Assembly (NCBI GenBank): GCA_947505565.1
Contig: CANNLB010000288.1
Span: 1 to 5,157 of the forward strand
DNA: 5,157 nucleotides
Reading direction: 5' to 3'
Origin: Acidobacteriota bacterium
GTDB taxonomy: Bacteria; Acidobacteriota; Terriglobia; Bryobacterales; Bryobacteraceae
The position numbers and the translations under genes are program-made. The notes beneath the pieces are model-generated. The model was not told the DNA's origin and searched no databases. It saw nothing but the letters and a program-made list of their open reading frames with translations. Below, in pieces: positions 1 to 5,157 of this stretch. Within the stretch, counting starts at the first letter, position 1. Every line of letters starts with the position of its first letter.

Positions 1-614
1 TAGATGACAGCATCGGCTTTGTGGGCGGCTTCGAGGGCTTTGTGGAAGTCGGTCGAGCTGGTCGTGTCTCCGCCGTCGGTGATGAGGACGAGGACGCGTC
101 GGCCGTCCCGGCGCTTGAGTTCGTCCGCCGACAGCAGCATGCCGTCGTAGAGTGAAGTTCCGGCTTCAGCCTTGAGGTTCCGAAGCGAGCTTTCGATGTT
201 GGTGAGCTTGCGGGTGAAGTTGGTTCGGCGGACGACTTCCCAGTTGAAGGTGATGACGGCGGCGGCGTCGTCCGGGTTGCCATCGGCGAAGAGAGCTCTG
301 GAGAAGCGGGTGAGAGAGTCGGTTTGGTACTTGAGGTTGGACGCGGTAGAGCCGCTGATATCGAGGGCGAGGACGACGGAGAGGGGCTGGGCGGTGCGAC
401 GTTCGAAGACGGCGACCGACTGTGGCGCGCCGTTATCGGTGATGGAGAAGTCGGCCTGTTCGAGCCCGCCGATCAGCTCGCCGCCAGCGTTTTTGACGGT
501 GACCAGGAGTCGGACGAGACTGACGTTTGTTTTGAAGGTGACGTCCTGCGCCGCGGCGAGCGCGGGCAGCGCGAGAAAGGCGCGGCGGGTTAGCGGATTA
601 ACGATTCGTCCCAT
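1..614 (-). CDS. Secreted VWA-domain protein of the acidobacterial VWFA-related type (C-terminus cut by the window edge)
   Basis: The first 204 codons are present; the rest lies beyond the left edge. The proposed ATG (614-612) gives a leader with the twin-arginine pattern T-R-R-A-F-L-A at residues 9-15, then a short Ala/Leu-rich stretch ending A-A-A-Q (20-23), so export by Tat followed by cleavage is likely. Residues about 26-75 form a beta-rich N-terminal part with the pattern V-T-V-K-N...F-S-I-T-D-N-G seen in acidobacterial VWFA-related proteins. The VWA fold follows with a complete metal-ion-dependent adhesion site: D85-x-S87-x-S89, T153 in G-T-S-L-Y-D-G, and D180 in L-I-T-D-G-G-D. Such proteins are thought to mediate metal-dependent protein binding, but the partner is unknown. 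The start overlaps the end of the moaD-moaE gene by 25 bases, and a GAAGG lies only 3 bases upstream of the ATG. Third positions are mostly C. The family is firm; the biological role is not. Confidence 0.85.
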   Translation of the reverse strand, partial: MGRIVNPLTRRAFLALPALAAAQDVTFKTNVSLVRLLVTVKNAGGELIGGLEQADFSITDNGAPQSVAVFERRTAQPLSVVLALDISGSTASNLKYQTDSLTRFSRALFADGNPDDAAAVITFNWEVVRRTNFTRKLTNIESSLRNLKAEAGTSLYDGMLLSADELKRRDGRRVLVLITDGGDTTSSTDFHKALEAAHKADAVI

Positions 615-1306
615 TCGCCTTCGACCCAGACTTCGCCGTCGGCGAAGTGTTCTTTCTTCCAGATGGGGACTAGTTTCTTGAGCTTATTGATGCCCTCGAG
701 AGCGGCGTCGAAGGCGGGTTTGCGATGGGGGGAGAAGGCGACCACGGCGACACTGGTTTCTCCTATTTCCATGCGGCCCAAGCGATGGACGAGCGCGATG
801 CGGGAGATGGGATGGGCGGCGGTGATTTCGTCGCCGATCTGCGCCATCAACTTAATGGCCATGGTTTCATAGCACTCGTAATCGAGGAAGCGGGTGGGAC
901 GGCCTTTGGTATTGTCGCGGACGACTCCTTCGAAGTTGACGAAGGCGCCGTCGTGGGGCTGGAGCAGTTGGCGGGCGAGGGTGGCGACGTCGAGCGGTTG
1001 GCGGGTGAGGCCGTAGAAGTTGCCTTTCGGCTCGGTGGTGATCTGATGAATCCACGGCCCGGTGCCGCCGCTGACGGGCGGAAGCAGCGCGATTTCATCG
1101 CCATCGGCGAGCGGGGTGGCGGCGGGGGCGAATTCCTGATTGCGGGCGAGCATGACGCTGCGCTTCAGCTCGACGAGGGCAGGGAAGCGGGCGGCGAAAT
1201 GATCGAACACGTTGCCGACGGTCGCGTCGGCGGGCAGTTCGAGCGAGGTTTGGGATTGGCCGATGATATCCCGTAAGAGGCCGAAAAAGAGGACTTGGAC
1301 GCGCAC
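590..1306 (-). CDS. moaD-moaE: MoaD-MoaE fusion, molybdopterin synthase (both subunits in one chain)
   Basis: Molybdopterin synthase adds two sulfurs to cyclic pyranopterin monophosphate, giving molybdopterin in the cytoplasm. Residues 1-81 are a MoaD-like beta-grasp domain, opening V-R-V-Q-V-L-F-F-G and ending L-L-P-P-V-S-G-G. Residues about 86-238 are MoaE. The E. coli MoaE active-site residues R39, H103, R104, K119 and K126 appear to correspond to R130 (G-V-V-R-D-N), H194-R195 (S-P-H-R-K-P), K210 and K217 (V-P-I-W-K-K-E). I chose the GTG start (1306-1304) because it makes the MoaD part exactly 81 residues, the length of E. coli MoaD, and begins with the usual first strand. A TTG at 1336-1334 would add ten residues with no family match (238 versus 248 residues). 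No clear Shine-Dalgarno precedes either. The Gly-Gly that must be a free C-terminus in MoaD is internal here. The stop overlaps the VWA gene. Confidence 0.93.
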   Translation of the reverse strand: MRVQVLFFGLLRDIIGQSQTSLELPADATVGNVFDHFAARFPALVELKRSVMLARNQEFAPAATPLADGDEIALLPPVSGGTGPWIHQITTEPKGNFYGLTRQPLDVATLARQLLQPHDGAFVNFEGVVRDNTKGRPTRFLDYECYETMAIKLMAQIGDEITAAHPISRIALVHRLGRMEIGETSVAVVAFSPHRKPAFDAALEGINKLKKLVPIWKKEHFADGEVWVEGEWDESLIR

Positions 1307-1307
1307 G

Positions 1308-1336
1308 ATGTCATGGTACCAGACGGGTTGTATCAA
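1308..1336 (+). promoter_or_regulatory. Possible sigma70-type promoter for the dps cluster
   Basis: In the short divergent gap, ATGTCA (1308-1313) matches the -35 consensus at 4 of 6 bases. It stands 17 bases before TATCAA (1331-1336), which matches the -10 consensus at 4 of 6. A transcript would then begin near 1343, about 15 bases before the dps ATG. Four-of-six matches at the right spacing occur by chance often enough that this is only a candidate. I could not pick a convincing counterpart for the divergent moaD-moaE gene. Confidence 0.2.
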
Positions 1337-1357
1337 TCTTAGGTTTCAGCGCATCCT

Positions 1358-1849
1358 ATGCGTATGGCTAAAAAACTGAGTGAGACCGCGAACGACCTGG
1401 AGAAGGGAATTCGGAAGGAGGTGGTTGAGCTGCTGAACGCTCGGCTGGCCGATGCGTCGGACCTGAAGAGCCAGGTGAAGCATGCCCATTGGAACGTGAA
1501 GGGGCCGAATTTCATTGCCCTCCACGAGCTTTTTGACGGGATCGTGGGGAGGCTGGACGTACAGGCCGACGACATTGCCGAGCGGGCGGTGCAGTTGGGC
1601 GGTGTGGCGCTAGGGACGATTCGGATGGCGGCCGGGGCGTCGCAGATTGAAGAGTACTCGGCCGAGACACGGGACGGCAAAGACCACGTGAAGGCGCTGG
1701 TGGACCGAACCGCTGTTTACGGTGCCGCGGTGCGGAAGGCAATTGATGCGGCGGCGAAGGCCGGGGACGCGGGCACTTCGGACCTGTTTACGGGGATATC
1801 GCGGGCGGTGGACAAGGACTTGTGGTTCCTTGAGGCGCACTTAGGCTAG
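1358..1849 (+). CDS. dps: Dps-family ferritin-like DNA-protection protein
   Basis: Dps proteins form 12-subunit shells that oxidise Fe(II), usually with hydrogen peroxide, store iron and protect DNA. This 163-residue protein has the usual length and the full ferroxidase set. H44, H56 and D60 lie in K-H-A-H-W-N...A-L-H-E-L-F-D; D71 and E75 lie in A-D-D-I-A-E-R. The spacing equals H31/H43/D47/D58/E62 of the Listeria and Bacillus type, and W45 sits beside the first histidine as usual. The C-terminus, W-F-L-E-A-H-L-G, is also typical. The first 20 residues are charged, with several Lys and Arg, so they could contact DNA, but this was not tested. ATG 1358 is taken as the start; a second in-frame ATG at 1364 is equally possible, and neither has a strong ribosome binding site. 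It heads a plus-strand cluster and ends 3 bases before the thioesterase gene. No peroxide-regulator site could be recognised in the 50-base gap upstream. Confidence 0.93.
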   Translation: MRMAKKLSETANDLEKGIRKEVVELLNARLADASDLKSQVKHAHWNVKGPNFIALHELFDGIVGRLDVQADDIAERAVQLGGVALGTIRMAAGASQIEEYSAETRDGKDHVKALVDRTAVYGAAVRKAIDAAAKAGDAGTSDLFTGISRAVDKDLWFLEAHLG

Positions 1850-1852
1850 AAG

Positions 1853-2245
1853 ATGACACATCGGGCGAAGATTCGGGTTCGCTATGCGGAGACGGACCAA
1901 ATGGGTGTGGTTTACCATGCCAACTATGTGGTGTGGATGGAGGTTGGCCGGGTGGAGTATGCTCGCGCGGCCGGCTTGCCTTACAGGGAGCTCGAAAGCG
2001 CGGGGTACTTCATGGCCGTGACGGAGGCGAGTTGCCGTTACCTAGCGCCGGCGCGGTACGACGATGAGGTGGAGGTGGAGACGCATATTGAGAAGGCTTC
2101 GGCGCGGGGGATAGCGTTCCGCTACGTGTTTTGGAGGGGCGAGCAGAAGCTGGGGGAGGGAACGACGCGGCACCTGTTTCTGAGCCGGGAGATGAAGCCG
2201 ACGCGGCTGCCGGCGGAGTATCATGCGATTTTTGGGATAAGCTAG
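1853..2245 (+). CDS. Acyl-CoA thioesterase, YbgC/FadM (4HBT hotdog) family
   Basis: A 130-residue single hotdog-fold protein, the normal length for YbgC/FadM-type thioesterases, which hydrolyse acyl-CoA to free acid and CoA in the cytoplasm. The signature is at the N-terminus: R-V-R-Y-A-E-T-D15-Q-M-G-V-V-Y-H22-A-N-Y, with the catalytic-type Asp and a His seven residues later, as in E. coli YbgC (D-T-D-A-G-G-V-V-Y-H). The following V-V-W-M-E and R-V-E-Y matches the start of the long hotdog helix. A second conserved stretch, with R-Y-L-A-P-A-R-Y-D-D-E (residues about 62-72), also fits the family. The acyl substrate cannot be read from the sequence. The ATG is 3 bases after the dps stop, and AGG lies 7 bases before it inside the dps tail, so translation is probably coupled. 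There are no tol-pal genes nearby, so a Tol-Pal role is not supported. Confidence 0.9.
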   Translation: MTHRAKIRVRYAETDQMGVVYHANYVVWMEVGRVEYARAAGLPYRELESAGYFMAVTEASCRYLAPARYDDEVEVETHIEKASARGIAFRYVFWRGEQKLGEGTTRHLFLSREMKPTRLPAEYHAIFGIS

Positions 2246-2250
2246 CGCTC

Positions 2251-3255
2251 ATGCGCGGATGCTTGGTTGGTTGCGGGTTTTTTGGTCAGATCCATTTAGA
2301 GGCTTGGCGGCGGATGCCCGACGTGACGATCGTCGGGACTTGCGATGCGGACCCGGCGAAGGGGACGCACACGCGGCTGGACCAGATGCTGGACGAGTTG
2401 CGGCCGGACTTTCTGGACGTGGCGACGCGGCCGGAGCTGCACGTTGAGATGGTGGCGATGGCGGTGGAGCGGGGGATTCCGGTGATGTGCCAGAAGCCGT
2501 TGGCGCCACGTTGGGACGATGCGGTGAAGATGGTGGCGACGGCCGAGGCGGCGGGGGTGCCGCTGGTGATCCATGAGAATTGGCGCTGGCAGCCGTGGTA
2601 TCGGGTGGTGGCGGCGGAGCTGCGGAAGGGCCTGATCGGCGAGCCGGTGACCTATACCTTTCGGGTGCGGAAGTTCGACGGGGACGGGCCGGAGGCGTAT
2701 GTGGCGCAGCCGTATTTCCGTGGGTATGAGCGGCTACTGATTTATGAGACGCTGGTGCATCCGTTGGATACGGCGCGGTTTCTGTTTGGGGAGATTGGCG
2801 GGGTTTATGCGCAGGCGCGGCAGGTGAATCCGGCGATTGTGGGGGAGGACCAAGTGTTGCTGGTGACCTCGCACGGGAGCGGTTTGGGCGGGGTGATCGA
2901 CGGGCATCGGTTCCTGGATTTGCGGCCGGATTCGCCGCCGTTGGGGGACTTTACGGTGGACGGGGTGGGTGCTTCGCTGGTGGTGGACGCGGGCGGCGAT
3001 GTGTGGTTGTGGAACGGGCGGGAGCGGAAGATGGTGTGGCAGAACACGGTGAGTCAGGGCTATCGCGGGGATAGTGTGCGGGCGGTGTGTCGGCATTTCG
3101 TCGATGAGCTACGGGGCGAGCGGCGGTTCGAATCGACGGGCCGGGAGTATCTGAAGACGGTGGCTTGTGTGGAGGCTGGCTATCGGAGCATGGCTTCGGG
3201 GCGGGCGGAGAGCACGCGGACCTTCAGCGAACTGCCGGCGACGGGGCCGACGTAG
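2251..3255 (+). CDS. Gfo/Idh/MocA-family NAD(P)-dependent oxidoreductase
   Basis: 334 residues, a usual length for the family. The N-terminal Rossmann fold opens L-V-G7-C-G9-F-F-G12-Q-I-H, the GxGxxG dinucleotide-binding motif, and continues to about residue 115. The family's E-K-P motif appears as Q81-K82-P83 (M-C-Q-K-P-L-A), keeping the important lysine. A second motif, H-E-N-W-R-W-Q-P-W-Y (108-117), follows. In the C-terminal alpha/beta domain, H170 in E-T-L-V-H-P-L-D-T-A-R sits where the family has its catalytic histidine. Members oxidise or reduce sugars, inositols and related hydroxy compounds; the substrate is unknown. There is no signal peptide. The reading frame is open further upstream, to 2131, but the ATG at 2251 is right because it directly precedes the Rossmann strand and lies 5 bases after the thioesterase stop. 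Third positions are strongly G-rich (GCG, GTG, CTG, CGG). Its last 25 codons overlap the converging hydrolase gene. Confidence 0.93.
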   Translation: MRGCLVGCGFFGQIHLEAWRRMPDVTIVGTCDADPAKGTHTRLDQMLDELRPDFLDVATRPELHVEMVAMAVERGIPVMCQKPLAPRWDDAVKMVATAEAAGVPLVIHENWRWQPWYRVVAAELRKGLIGEPVTYTFRVRKFDGDGPEAYVAQPYFRGYERLLIYETLVHPLDTARFLFGEIGGVYAQARQVNPAIVGEDQVLLVTSHGSGLGGVIDGHRFLDLRPDSPPLGDFTVDGVGASLVVDAGGDVWLWNGRERKMVWQNTVSQGYRGDSVRAVCRHFVDELRGERRFESTGREYLKTVACVEAGYRSMASGRAESTRTFSELPATGPT

Positions 3256-5051
3256 ACCCTCTGCGTGGCCTTGACGAAGTCGGTTCGCTTCGCCTTGGGG
3301 ATGTCCATGAACTTTTGGGGGTTGCGGTCGACTAACGGGAACCAACTGCTCTGCACCTGGACCATCAGCCGATGACCGCGTCGGAAGGTATGGAAGACAT
3401 CGGGAAGGGTATAGGCGATCTGCTCGATTTGGCCGGGGACCAGCGCTTCCGGCTTCTCGAAGCTCTTGCGGAACTTGGCGCGGAACGGTTCGCCTCTTAC
3501 TAACTGCTGGTAACCTCCCATTTTCAAGTTCTTCGGGTTGGGCTCGGGGTTGGGATAGTCGTTGGGGTAGACGTCGATGAGCTTGACGACAAAATCCGAG
3601 TCCGTGGCCGTGGAGGAGATATGGAGCGTCGCTTCGAGGGGGCCGGCTAGAGTCAGATCCTCTTCGAGAGGGTCGGTTTCAAAGACGAGAACGTCGGGGC
3701 GGGCGGCGGCGAAACGCTGGTCGTCTAGCATGTGCTCGACCGTCATCGTATTGGCGATGTAGGGGACGAAAGGGACGGGACGGGCGGGGTCGGAGAGATA
3801 CTCGACGTAGCCACCGCGGCTGGGCGGGTTGGCGGCGAGACGGCCGTCGTGGCCGAGATGGAAGGTTCGTTCGGTGGCTTGTTTTGGGGGCCAGGCGTCG
3901 AAGGTTCTCCATTGATTGGTCCCGGTTTCGAAGACTTGGGCTTCGGCGGTGACGGCCTTGGCATCGCCTCGGAGGTACTTTTCGAAGAAGGGGAGCTCGA
4001 TGTGCTCGCGGTAATAGGGTCCGGTGGGCTGATGGAAATTCACGTCGCCGAGGCGGTCGCCTTTGCCGGACGCCCATTGGCCGTGCGACCAGGGACCCAT
4101 GACGAGTAAGTTGACGCCGCTAGGACTTTGGCGCTCGTTGCGCTTGTAGGTTTCGAGGGTGCCGAAGAGGTCTTCGGCGTCGAACCAGCCGCCGACGGTA
4201 AGGACGGCGGGTTTGACGTTGACTAGGTGGGGACGGACATCGCGGGCCTTCCAGAAAGCGTCGTAAGTGGAGTGATCCATGAGGTCCTTCCAGTAGGAGA
4301 CCTTGTTCTTGAGGAGGCGCTCGTTGATCTCTTCGAGGGTGCCCATTTGGAGGAAGAGGTTATAGCCGTCGGGGGATTCGTATTCGGGATTCGAGCGGGG
4401 GACCTTAGGGTCGTTGGCGCCTTCGCGGGAGTTCATGTAGAACCAGCGGACGGCGTGGGCGAGGTAGAAGGCGCCGTTGTGACGCCAGTCGTCGCCGATG
4501 AACCAGTCGCCGACGGGGGCTTGGGGGGAGACGGCTTTGAGGGCGGGATGGGCGTCGAGCAGGCCCATGGAGGCATAGAAGCCGGGGTAAGAGATGCCCC
4601 ACATGCCGACGTTGCCGTTGTGGTGGGCGACGTTCTTGAGGATCCAGGAGATGGAGTCGGAGGTGTCGGAGGCTTCGTCGAACTGGGAGGCGGATTTGTT
4701 GGGGATATAGGGGCGAACCTGTTCAAAGACGCCTTCGGAGGCGAAGCGGCCGCGGACGTCCTGGTAGACGAAGATATAGCCTTTTTGCTGGGCAAATTCG
4801 GAGGGGCCGAGGGTTTCGCGGTACTGGTCGGCGCCATAGGGGCGGACGGCGTACGGGGTGCGGGTGAAGAGGATGGGATAGGGCTTGGCGGGGGCGGCGT
4901 CCTTGGGGATGTAGACGGCGGTGAAGAGTTTGGTGCCGTCGCGCATGGGGATGCGGTACTCGTACTTGGTGTACTGTTCGGATACTGGCTTCTTTTCGGG
5001 CGGGGCGGCGGGGAGGAGAGCGGCGAGGACAAATAGGGCGACGAAACGCAT
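3180..5051 (-). CDS. Secreted S15/CocE-NonD hydrolase, alpha-amino acid ester hydrolase type
   Basis: 623 residues, close to the length of characterised alpha-amino acid ester hydrolases (AEH). Residues 1-16 form a short Sec-type signal peptide (M-R-F then a hydrophobic run ending P-A-A-P). An alpha/beta-hydrolase domain follows to about residue 330, with the nucleophile S154 in G-I-S-Y-P-G, D291 in G-G-W-F-D-A-E-D and H323 in G-P-W-S-H-G as the triad. E293 and D294 beside D291, plus D188 in G-D-D-W-R-H-N-G, reproduce the acidic cluster that binds the substrate amino group in Xanthomonas citri AEH (S174/D307/H340 with D208/E309/D310). The C-terminal third is a beta jelly-roll of the X-Pro dipeptidyl-peptidase type. 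It should hydrolyse amino acid esters or amides outside the cytoplasm. ATG 5051 gives the signal peptide directly; the ATG at 5058 is out of frame. The gene lies 12 bases after the upstream partial gene, in the same frame. An X-Pro peptidase or simple esterase remains possible. Confidence 0.92.
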   Translation of the reverse strand: MRFVALFVLAALLPAAPPEKKPVSEQYTKYEYRIPMRDGTKLFTAVYIPKDAAPAKPYPILFTRTPYAVRPYGADQYRETLGPSEFAQQKGYIFVYQDVRGRFASEGVFEQVRPYIPNKSASQFDEASDTSDSISWILKNVAHHNGNVGMWGISYPGFYASMGLLDAHPALKAVSPQAPVGDWFIGDDWRHNGAFYLAHAVRWFYMNSREGANDPKVPRSNPEYESPDGYNLFLQMGTLEEINERLLKNKVSYWKDLMDHSTYDAFWKARDVRPHLVNVKPAVLTVGGWFDAEDLFGTLETYKRNERQSPSGVNLLVMGPWSHGQWASGKGDRLGDVNFHQPTGPYYREHIELPFFEKYLRGDAKAVTAEAQVFETGTNQWRTFDAWPPKQATERTFHLGHDGRLAANPPSRGGYVEYLSDPARPVPFVPYIANTMTVEHMLDDQRFAAARPDVLVFETDPLEEDLTLAGPLEATLHISSTATDSDFVVKLIDVYPNDYPNPEPNPKNLKMGGYQQLVRGEPFRAKFRKSFEKPEALVPGQIEQIAYTLPDVFHTFRRGHRLMVQVQSSWFPLVDRNPQKFMDIPKAKRTDFVKATQRVYVGPVAGSSLKVRVLSARPEAMLR

Positions 5052-5063
5052 GCACCATGGTAC

Positions 5064-5157
5064 CTATATCAGACGGTGGTGGGGGAAGACCGGGAGCGGC
5101 TCCTTGCGACCGAAGAGACCGGGATGGCTCTTGGCCGCCTGCCAGACGGCGAGGGCG
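5064..5157 (-). CDS. C-terminal end of an unidentified protein (start lies beyond the right edge)
   Basis: Only the last 30 codons and a TAG stop (5066-5064) are inside the window. The visible residues begin A-L-A-V-W-Q-A-A-K and end P-V-F-P-H-H-R-L-I. The stretch looks coding for two reasons: its third positions are mostly C or G, like the other minus-strand genes, and its stop falls 12 bases before the hydrolase ATG, as expected for the preceding gene of an operon. The amphipathic first part would suit a terminal helix. I do not recognise the family, and 30 residues are too few to assign a function. A competing open frame on the same strand exists over this short stretch but has no stop or start that makes sense of the spacing. 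Confidence 0.55.
   Translation of the reverse strand, partial: ALAVWQAAKSHPGLFGRKEPLPVFPHHRLI

Noticed and set aside
172..681. Plus-strand open frame of 169 codons at the left end
   Set aside because: It is a Ser/Arg-rich shadow frame opposite the VWA gene, whose leader and MIDAS residues read clearly on the minus strand.
725..1276. Plus-strand open frame of 183 codons opposite moaD-moaE
   Set aside because: It is rich in Gly, Glu and Asp with no recognisable motif, while the minus strand carries clear MoaD and MoaE motifs over the same bases.
1307..1336. Ten-codon extension of moaD-moaE to a TTG start
   Set aside because: The extra residues match nothing in MoaD, and the GTG at 1306 gives a MoaD part of exactly the standard length. 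It is kept only as an alternative, since neither start has a good ribosome binding site.
2131..2250. N-terminal extension of the oxidoreductase by 40 codons
   Set aside because: It would lie entirely inside the thioesterase gene, has a Gly/Ala/Glu-rich shadow composition, and puts 40 unmatched residues before the Rossmann strand, which normally starts the protein.
3230..3275. Possible shared terminator between the converging genes
   Set aside because: I looked for a GC-rich stem with a T tract near both stops and found none that was convincing. The region is coding on both strands.
4227..5036. Long plus-strand open frame (269 codons) opposite the hydrolase gene
   Set aside because: Its translation is a low-complexity run of Gly, Val, Glu, Asp and Ala, as expected from the complement of C-ending codons. 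The opposite strand encodes a well-conserved hydrolase across the whole stretch.
4723..5058. Minus-strand frame starting at the ATG just upstream of the hydrolase start
   Set aside because: It gives an Arg/Pro-rich shadow protein in a different frame from the hydrolase, with no family features.

Overview
The window is GC-rich bacterial chromosomal DNA packed almost end to end with coding sequence. It holds five complete genes and two genes cut by the window edges. The best taxonomic clue is the truncated gene at the left edge. It encodes a von Willebrand A protein with a Tat-type leader that resembles the VWFA-related family expanded in Acidobacteriota. Together with the fused MoaD-MoaE gene, the secreted S15/CocE-type hydrolase and the base composition, it suggests an acidobacterium, possibly of the Bryobacter/Solibacter type. 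This placement is inferred from protein features and has not been tested by a search.

Layout. On the minus strand from about 1306 down to the left edge lie a MoaD-MoaE fusion (molybdopterin synthase) and, overlapping its end by 25 bases, the secreted VWA protein, which runs off the window. A gap of about 50 bases (1307-1357) separates these from a plus-strand cluster: a Dps-family ferritin, a YbgC/FadM-type hotdog thioesterase and a Gfo/Idh/MocA oxidoreductase. Their spacings are only 3 and 5 bases, so they are probably one transcription unit. Converging on the cluster from the right is a minus-strand secreted hydrolase of the alpha-amino acid ester hydrolase / CocE-NonD type. Its last 25 codons overlap the end of the oxidoreductase gene. 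Upstream of the hydrolase, 12 bases away, is the C-terminal end of another minus-strand gene that enters from the right edge.

How the genes fit together. No single pathway is evident. MoaD-MoaE makes molybdopterin from cyclic pyranopterin monophosphate. Dps stores iron and protects DNA. The thioesterase hydrolyses an acyl-CoA. The oxidoreductase uses NAD(P) on an unknown sugar-like or other hydroxy substrate. The hydrolase and the VWA protein act outside the cytoplasm. The region looks like ordinary chromosomal content: I saw no mobile element, tRNA, rRNA, CRISPR array or clear stem-loop terminator. No stretch longer than about 50 bases lacks a gene.

The points most worth a second look are the MoaD-MoaE fusion, which buries the reactive Gly-Gly inside the chain; the AEH-like active-site layout of the hydrolase; the 76-base tail-to-tail overlap; and a G-over-C excess on the plus strand that holds whichever way the genes run and sets third-codon choice. 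I did not find a convincing new multi-gene system.
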